A stretch of 11,944 bases of DNA from Verrucomicrobiota bacterium (GTDB lineage Bacteria > Verrucomicrobiota > Verrucomicrobiia > Opitutales > Opitutaceae): positions 1 to 11,944 of the forward strand of contig RFJS01000451.1 in NCBI GenBank assembly GCA_003694825.1, read 5' to 3'. The position numbers and the translations under genes were made by a program. Positions 5,735-11,944 of the stretch are shown piece after piece (the first letter of the stretch is position 1; each line of letters starts with the position of its first letter). The notes under the pieces are model-generated. The model searched no databases. It saw only the letters and a list, made by a program, of their open reading frames with translations, and was not told the origin of the DNA.

Positions 5735-8700
5735 ATGCCCGCCGCATCCGCAACCGCCCCCCACCGCATCCGCCGCCGCGCCCGGACACCTCGCCTGTCG
5801 TTCCGTCGGCTCGCCCTCCTCGCTGTCGCTCTGATCGCCCCGTTCCAGACGCTCTCGGCCGCCGCCATCCACGCGGAACCGCTCGCCCCGCCCTCCCCGC
5901 CATCCGGCGCCACTCTCTTCACCCCCCTTCCGCCCGAACGCACCGGCATCCAATCTTTAAATACCTACGACGACCCACGCATGTGGTGGGAACTCTATCA
6001 GGAATTCTCGATCGGCGCGCTCGGCACCGGCGTGGCCATCGCCGACTACGACCGCGACGGCCGGCCTGACATTGTCGTCGTCAACAAGACCCGGCCTCCC
6101 CGTCTCTTCCGCAACCTGGGCGACTGGCGCTTCGAAGACACCACCGCCGCGGCCGGTCTCCTCCCCAACGACGGCAGCACGTGGACCGCGCTCAAGAACT
6201 GGCTCGGCCTTGCCGCCTCGGCAAACTCGCCCTCCCCGGACGGCGGCTGGTATCAGGGCGCCGCCTTCGCCGACATCAACAATGACGGCTGGCCCGACCT
6301 CTACCTCTGTCGCTTCCGCGCTCCGAACCGGCTCTACATCAACCGGGGCGACGGCACCTTCAGCGAAGAGGCTGCCGCCCGCGGTCTCGCCCTCGAGGAT
6401 GCATCCGGCATGGCCGCCTTCGCCGACTACGACCGGGACGGCTGGCTCGATGTCTACATCCAAACCAACCTCCTCGACGTCACCGCCAGTCCCGACGGCA
6501 GCCCCGATCACCTCTACCGCAACAACGGCGACGGCACCTTCACCGATGTCACCGTCGCCGCCGGACTCCACACCCGCCCCACCCAGGGGCACTCCGCCAC
6601 ATGGTGGGACGCCGACGGCGACGGCTGGCCCGACCTCTATGTCGCCAACGATTTCGCCACTCCGGATTTCCTGTACCGGAACAATAACGACGGAACCTTC
6701 ACCGACATCCTCGACGCCGTCGCGCCCCGCACGCCCTTCTCCTCCATGGGAGCCGACATCGGCGACGTCGACAACGACGGACGCATCGACCTGTTCGTCA
6801 CCGACATGGCCGCCACCACCATCCGCAAGGACCTTCGCGGCATGGCAGACACTCGCGCGCGCCACACTGCACCGCCCGCCGACGAAGCGCCCCGGGCGCT
6901 TCAGTTCGAGCGCAATGTCCTGCTGCTCAACACCGGAACCGCGCGGCTCCTCGAGGCCGCTCATCTCGCGGGGCTCGATGCCACCGACTGGACCTGGTCC
7001 CCACGCTTCGAAGACATCGACAACGACGGACGCATCGATCTGCTCGTCACCAACGGCATGGTGCGCGAACTCCACAACGGCGACCTCCTCGCCCGCATCA
7101 TGGCAGCCGAACCCCCGCAGAGCCGGGTCGAGATCATGAAAAGCAGCGCCCCTCTTTTCGAACGCAACCTCGCGTACCGAAATGAGGGCGACATGCGTTT
7201 CCGCGAAACCGGCTCGGCGTGGGGCTTTGACCAACAGGGCATCAGCTTCGGCTCCGCACTCGGCGACCTCGATGGCGACGGCGACCTCGACATCGTCTTC
7301 ACCAACTTCGACGATCACCCCACCGTCCTGCGCAACGACGCCACCTCCGGACACCGCGTCGTCATCTCGCTCGAAGGAACGATCTCGAATCGCTTCGGAG
7401 TCGGGGCGACCGTCCGCATCGAAACCGCCGCCGGCATACAGGTGCGCACGCTCACCCTCGCGCGCGGCTACCTCTCCACCAGCGACCCCGTCCTTCACTT
7501 CGGCCTCGGCCGCGAGACCACGATTCGCCGCCTCACCGTCGAATGGCCGTCTGGATGCACCCAGACTTTCACCGATCTGCAGGCCGATCGCCGCTACACC
7601 ATCACCGAATGCGAAACATCATCCGCCGCACCATCGAGCCCGCCGGCAACGCCGCGGCCGGTTTTCTCCGATGTCACCGACACCTTCGGGCAACGGCTCG
7701 CGTGGCGGGAAATCCCGCTCGACGAATCCGTCATCCAGCCCCTCCTGCCACAGCGCTTCAACCGCTGCGGTCCGCGGCTCGCCGCCGGCGACCTCGATGG
7801 CGATGACCGGCCCGAGATCGTCGTCGGCGGCACCACGATCGACCCGGCGGAGGTGCTCCGTTTCGGACCCGGCCAGACCATCACCCGCTCACGGCTCCCC
7901 GGATCCGACAGCCAGCCGGTCAACGACGGGCCGGTGCTCATCGCCGACCTCGACGCCGATGGCGACAACGACGTGCTCATCGCTCCGGGCGGCGTGGCCG
8001 CGCGGGGAGACCCGGCCGCCTATGCGCCACGCCTGTATCCGGGCCATGGCGACGGCACACTCGGCCCGCCGGACACACAATCAATCCCGGGGCCCGGCGG
8101 CCCCATCGGCGCGCTCGCCGGCGCCGATCTCAATCGCGACGGCGTCCCGGAACTCTTTCTCGGCGGACGCCTCATCCCCGGACACTATCCCGAGGCACCC
8201 GCCAGCCTCCTGCTCGCCCGCCACGGCGATCGCTACAGCGATGTCACCGACGCGCTCGCGCCCGGCATGCGGCGGATCGGGATGGTCACCGCGGCGACCT
8301 TCGCCGACCTCGATCGTGACGGATTTCCCGATCTCATCGTCGCGCTCGACCGGGGAAACGTCCGGCTTCTGCGCAACCGGGACGGTTCGGTCCTCAGCGA
8401 CGCCACCGCGCAGGCGGGGTTCACCACCGCCGGCACCGGCCGCTGGTCCGCCCTCGCCGTGGGAGACTTCAACGAGGACGGCATCCCCGACATCGCCCTC
8501 GGCAACCTCGGCCTCAACACGCCGTATCGCGCATCACCCGACCGCCCCGACCTGCTCATCGCCGGTCCTTTCGGGAACCGCAACCGCAACCTCGCCCTCG
8601 AAGCTCGTTTCGACAGCGACGGCACGCTGCGGCCCTGGCTGCCGCGCCGTCTTCTCGCCCCGCAGATCCGCGCCCTCAAACGCCGATTCAGCACCAATGA

Positions 8701-9172
8701 CGCCTACGCCGATGCCCCGCTGGAGGACATCCTCGGCGCCGCGCGCATCAGGCAGGCGGTCCGCCTCGAGACAACGGAACTGCGCAGCGGCGTGCTGCTC
8801 AGCCAGGCTGACGGCACCTGGACTTTCGCACCCCTGCCGTGGCCGGCCCAGCTCGCCCCGATCCGCGCCTTTGCCGCCGCCGACTTCGACGGCGACGGCC
8901 ACCTCGATCTCTTCGCCGCACAAAACGACTACTCTCCAGCCCCGTTCATCGGTCCTTTTGACGGCGGGCTCAGCCTCCTGCTCACCGGCGACGGCCGGGG
9001 CCGCTTCACCGCTGTGCCGCCGGCACGAAGCGGCATTGTCATCCCCGGAGACACCCGGGACGCGGTCTGCGCCGACCTCAACGATGACCATTGTCCCGAT
9101 CTTTTCCTGACACGGTCGGGCGCTTCGGCCCGCGTCCTGATCAACAACGCCCACAAGCCTCACGAGCCGTGA
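5735..9172 (+). CDS. Secreted CRTAC1/UnbV-type FG-GAP (VCBS) repeat beta-propeller protein
   Basis: 1145 residues. A signal peptide covers roughly 1-47 (basic stretch RIRRRARTPRLSFRR, core LALLAVALIAPF, Ala-rich cleavage zone). Calcium-loop motifs DxDxDGxxD occur at residues 104, 180, 231, 292, 344, 427 and 511. An ASPIC/UnbV domain follows at about 548-622 (NRFGVGATVRIETAAGIQVR, then LTVEWPSG). A second set of loops starts at 686, 738, 798, 858, 911, 1050 and 1114. Each set has seven loops, suggesting two propellers. The order matches the giant VCBS-repeat proteins common in Bacteroidota, Verrucomicrobiota and Planctomycetota, including the conserved start TPLPPERTGI. Between 930 and 1005 lies the family's insert (LKRRFSTNDAYADAPLEDIL), but the acidic loop usually found there is degenerate (GPFGNRNRN). 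Such proteins are thought to act outside the cytoplasm in binding or adhesion; no enzymatic role is shown. The start ATG has only a weak AGGAT upstream. The end overlaps oxyR by 13 nt. Confidence 0.92.
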   Translation: MPAASATAPHRIRRRARTPRLSFRRLALLAVALIAPFQTLSAAAIHAEPLAPPSPPSGATLFTPLPPERTGIQSLNTYDDPRMWWELYQEFSIGALGTGVAIADYDRDGRPDIVVVNKTRPPRLFRNLGDWRFEDTTAAAGLLPNDGSTWTALKNWLGLAASANSPSPDGGWYQGAAFADINNDGWPDLYLCRFRAPNRLYINRGDGTFSEEAAARGLALEDASGMAAFADYDRDGWLDVYIQTNLLDVTASPDGSPDHLYRNNGDGTFTDVTVAAGLHTRPTQGHSATWWDADGDGWPDLYVANDFATPDFLYRNNNDGTFTDILDAVAPRTPFSSMGADIGDVDNDGRIDLFVTDMAATTIRKDLRGMADTRARHTAPPADEAPRALQFERNVLLLNTGTARLLEAAHLAGLDATDWTWSPRFEDIDNDGRIDLLVTNGMVRELHNGDLLARIMAAEPPQSRVEIMKSSAPLFERNLAYRNEGDMRFRETGSAWGFDQQGISFGSALGDLDGDGDLDIVFTNFDDHPTVLRNDATSGHRVVISLEGTISNRFGVGATVRIETAAGIQVRTLTLARGYLSTSDPVLHFGLGRETTIRRLTVEWPSGCTQTFTDLQADRRYTITECETSSAAPSSPPATPRPVFSDVTDTFGQRLAWREIPLDESVIQPLLPQRFNRCGPRLAAGDLDGDDRPEIVVGGTTIDPAEVLRFGPGQTITRSRLPGSDSQPVNDGPVLIADLDADGDNDVLIAPGGVAARGDPAAYAPRLYPGHGDGTLGPPDTQSIPGPGGPIGALAGADLNRDGVPELFLGGRLIPGHYPEAPASLLLARHGDRYSDVTDALAPGMRRIGMVTAATFADLDRDGFPDLIVALDRGNVRLLRNRDGSVLSDATAQAGFTTAGTGRWSALAVGDFNEDGIPDIALGNLGLNTPYRASPDRPDLLIAGPFGNRNRNLALEARFDSDGTLRPWLPRRLLAPQIRALKRRFSTNDAYADAPLEDILGAARIRQAVRLETTELRSGVLLSQADGTWTFAPLPWPAQLAPIRAFAAADFDGDGHLDLFAAQNDYSPAPFIGPFDGGLSLLLTGDGRGRFTAVPPARSGIVIPGDTRDAVCADLNDDHCPDLFLTRSGASARVLINNAHKPHEP

Positions 9173-10098
9173 CGCGGTGATGCGTCTCCTTCGCTCGGAT
9201 ACGCCTCCCGGAGGACCATGCCGATCGAGCGCAGGGTCTCTCCCAGAGGATGCGTCTTGCGCCAGACAAGGCCGAGATCCCGGCCCGGAGCCGCTCCAGC
9301 AAAACGGCGCACCGTCAGCGCGGCATCCGTCACCTCCGCAGGCACGGCCAGCGCGGGCAGCAAAGTGACTCCCGCGCCGCTGGCCACCATCTGCACAATC
9401 GTCGTCAGGCTCGTGGCCCGAAACGCATCCACCTGCGCCCCGGAACCGGCGCAGAGAGTCGCAGTCTGCCGCGCGAGGCAGTGCTCGTCCTGCAGGATCA
9501 ACACATCCCGCCCGTCCAGATCCTGTGGGGTCACCCGCACCGATGGGTCCGCCAGCTCGTGGCCAGCCGGCACGACGAGCACGAAGGGGTCTCTCGCGAT
9601 GAGAAACCGCTCCACCTCCCCCAACCCCGCCTCGAGGGCCACCAGCGCGCCATCCAGCTCGCCGGCCTGCATCCGCGCCAACAGTTCCCCCGTCTTTTCC
9701 TCCACCCATTGCAGCCGCAACTTCGGAAACGTCCGCCGCAGTGCCGGTGTCACTGCCGGGAGAAGATACCGAGCCACGGTCGGAATCACCCCGATTCGGA
9801 AAACGCCCGCGTGCGGATCTGCCGACTCCCGGGCAAAGGCGGCCAGATCTCGCGCCGCGAGCAACACCCGCCGCGCCTGTTCCACAAACGCCTGCCCTAC
9901 GGGCGTGACCATCACCCGGCGCCGGTTCCGTTCGAAGACCTTCACGCCGAGCAACGCCTCCATCTGCGCGATCTGCGCGCTCAACGCCGGCTGCGACACC
10001 CGACACCGCTCCGCCGCCCGCCGAAAACTCAGGTCCTCCGCCACCGCCACCACATATTGCAGCTGCCGCAAGGTGAACGGAAATGGAGCGTCATTCAT
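9160..10098 (-). CDS. oxyR: OxyR, LysR-family hydrogen peroxide sensor and regulator
   Basis: 312 residues, close to the 305 of E. coli OxyR. The N-terminal winged helix-turn-helix is typical LysR (LRQLQYVVAVAEDLSFRRAA, then RVSQPALSAQIAQMEALLGV, residues 10-52). The regulatory domain carries the OxyR signature LQDEHCLARQTATLCAG, with Cys207 and Cys216 nine apart like Cys199 and Cys208 of the E. coli protein. His206 sits just before the peroxidatic cysteine. The peroxide-pocket residues also appear as Thr107 (VIPTVARYLLP) and Arg280 (LGLVWRKTHPL), and FRATSLTTIVQMVASGAGVT plus LLPALAVP match the family closely. Peroxide should oxidise the cysteines to a disulfide and switch promoter contacts. 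It is divergent from katG, its classic target, and the likely shared operator overlaps its own start codon. The C-terminal tail (after about 300) is slightly extended. Confidence 0.97.
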   Translation of the reverse strand: MNDAPFPFTLRQLQYVVAVAEDLSFRRAAERCRVSQPALSAQIAQMEALLGVKVFERNRRRVMVTPVGQAFVEQARRVLLAARDLAAFARESADPHAGVFRIGVIPTVARYLLPAVTPALRRTFPKLRLQWVEEKTGELLARMQAGELDGALVALEAGLGEVERFLIARDPFVLVVPAGHELADPSVRVTPQDLDGRDVLILQDEHCLARQTATLCAGSGAQVDAFRATSLTTIVQMVASGAGVTLLPALAVPAEVTDAALTVRRFAGAAPGRDLGLVWRKTHPLGETLRSIGMVLREAYPSEGDASPRHGS

Positions 10099-10111
10099 AA
10101 CTTTCAGTTAT
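10097..10111. promoter_or_regulatory. Probable OxyR operator (palindrome) between oxyR and katG
   Basis: ATAACTTTCAGTTAT is a perfect 15-bp palindrome around a 3-bp centre (ATAACT-TTC-AGTTAT) and contains the LysR T-N11-A core. Laid on the published OxyR half-site ATAG-n-t-nnn-a-n-CTAT it matches at every specified position except one G-to-A change and its symmetric C-to-T partner. It overlaps the first two bases of the oxyR start codon (minus strand) and lies about 22 bp upstream of the candidate katG -35. Binding here would fit both oxyR autorepression and katG activation. This is inferred from sequence only. Confidence 0.6.
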
Positions 10112-10119
10112 CACTCTAA

Positions 10120-11944
<1,825 letters not shown>

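Noticed and set aside
5612..5953. Upstream in-frame extension of the cytidylyltransferase
   Set aside because: The extra residues are Gly/Arg-rich and antisense to the signal peptide region of the propeller gene; the nucleotide-binding loop begins right after the chosen ATG, as is normal for the family.
5957..7498. Long minus-strand open frame (513 codons) opposite the propeller gene
   Set aside because: It mirrors a GC-rich, Asp/Gly-rich repeat gene: GAC/GGC codons read as Val/Ala on the other strand and rarely give stops. The translation is low-complexity with no recognisable domain.
8534..10006. Alternative 490-codon minus-strand frame overlapping oxyR
   Set aside because: It is a different frame from oxyR with low-complexity Gly/Arg/Ala content, while the oxyR frame contains the full LysR and OxyR signatures.

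Overview
This is a GC-rich, densely packed stretch of bacterial chromosome. No mobile element, RNA gene or CRISPR array was seen, and no stretch over about 200 bases is left without a gene. The gene content fits a Gram-negative bacterium: OxyR-type peroxide control of KatG, exported TPR protein, and a very large CRTAC1/UnbV-type beta-propeller protein. CRTAC1-type giants of this kind, with high GC, suggest the Verrucomicrobiota (perhaps Opitutales-like) or the Planctomycetota. This placement is inference, because no ribosomal or other marker gene is present.

Layout. (1) 1-172, +: the last 56 codons of a gene whose tail weakly resembles the end of a histidine-kinase ATPase domain. (2) 266-736, -: a YbaK/ProX-type aminoacyl-tRNA deacylase. 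Divergent from it at 926-1894, +, is a rhomboid intramembrane serine protease with its catalytic Ser and His intact. (3) 1878-4947, -: a tight three-gene unit. In transcription order it encodes an exported Pro/Ala-rich protein of unknown function, an exported or membrane-anchored TPR protein with a long histidine-rich linker, and a small helical FlgN-like protein. The junctions are a 5-nt gap and a 4-nt ATGA overlap, so co-expression is likely. (4) 5048-5611, -: a short cytidylyltransferase (CMP-sugar synthetase family) with at least one unusual metal-site residue. (5) 5735-9172, +: a 1145-residue secreted protein with fourteen FG-GAP/VCBS calcium loops, arranged seven before and seven after an ASPIC/UnbV domain. 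(6) 9160-10098, -: OxyR, with both redox cysteines. Divergent from it at 10204 to the window end, +, is katG, with all catalytic residues visible up to the truncation.

The best-supported functional unit is oxyR-katG. The 105-nt AT-rich gap between them holds a 15-bp palindrome, ATAACTTTCAGTTAT, that matches the OxyR half-site layout. It sits about 65 bp upstream of the katG start site predicted from a plausible sigma-70 promoter, and it overlaps the oxyR start codon. That arrangement would let one site serve both katG activation and oxyR autoregulation. The least understood unit is the three-gene operon at 1878-4947, the best candidate here for undescribed biology. Nothing in the sequence establishes a new defence or mobile system.
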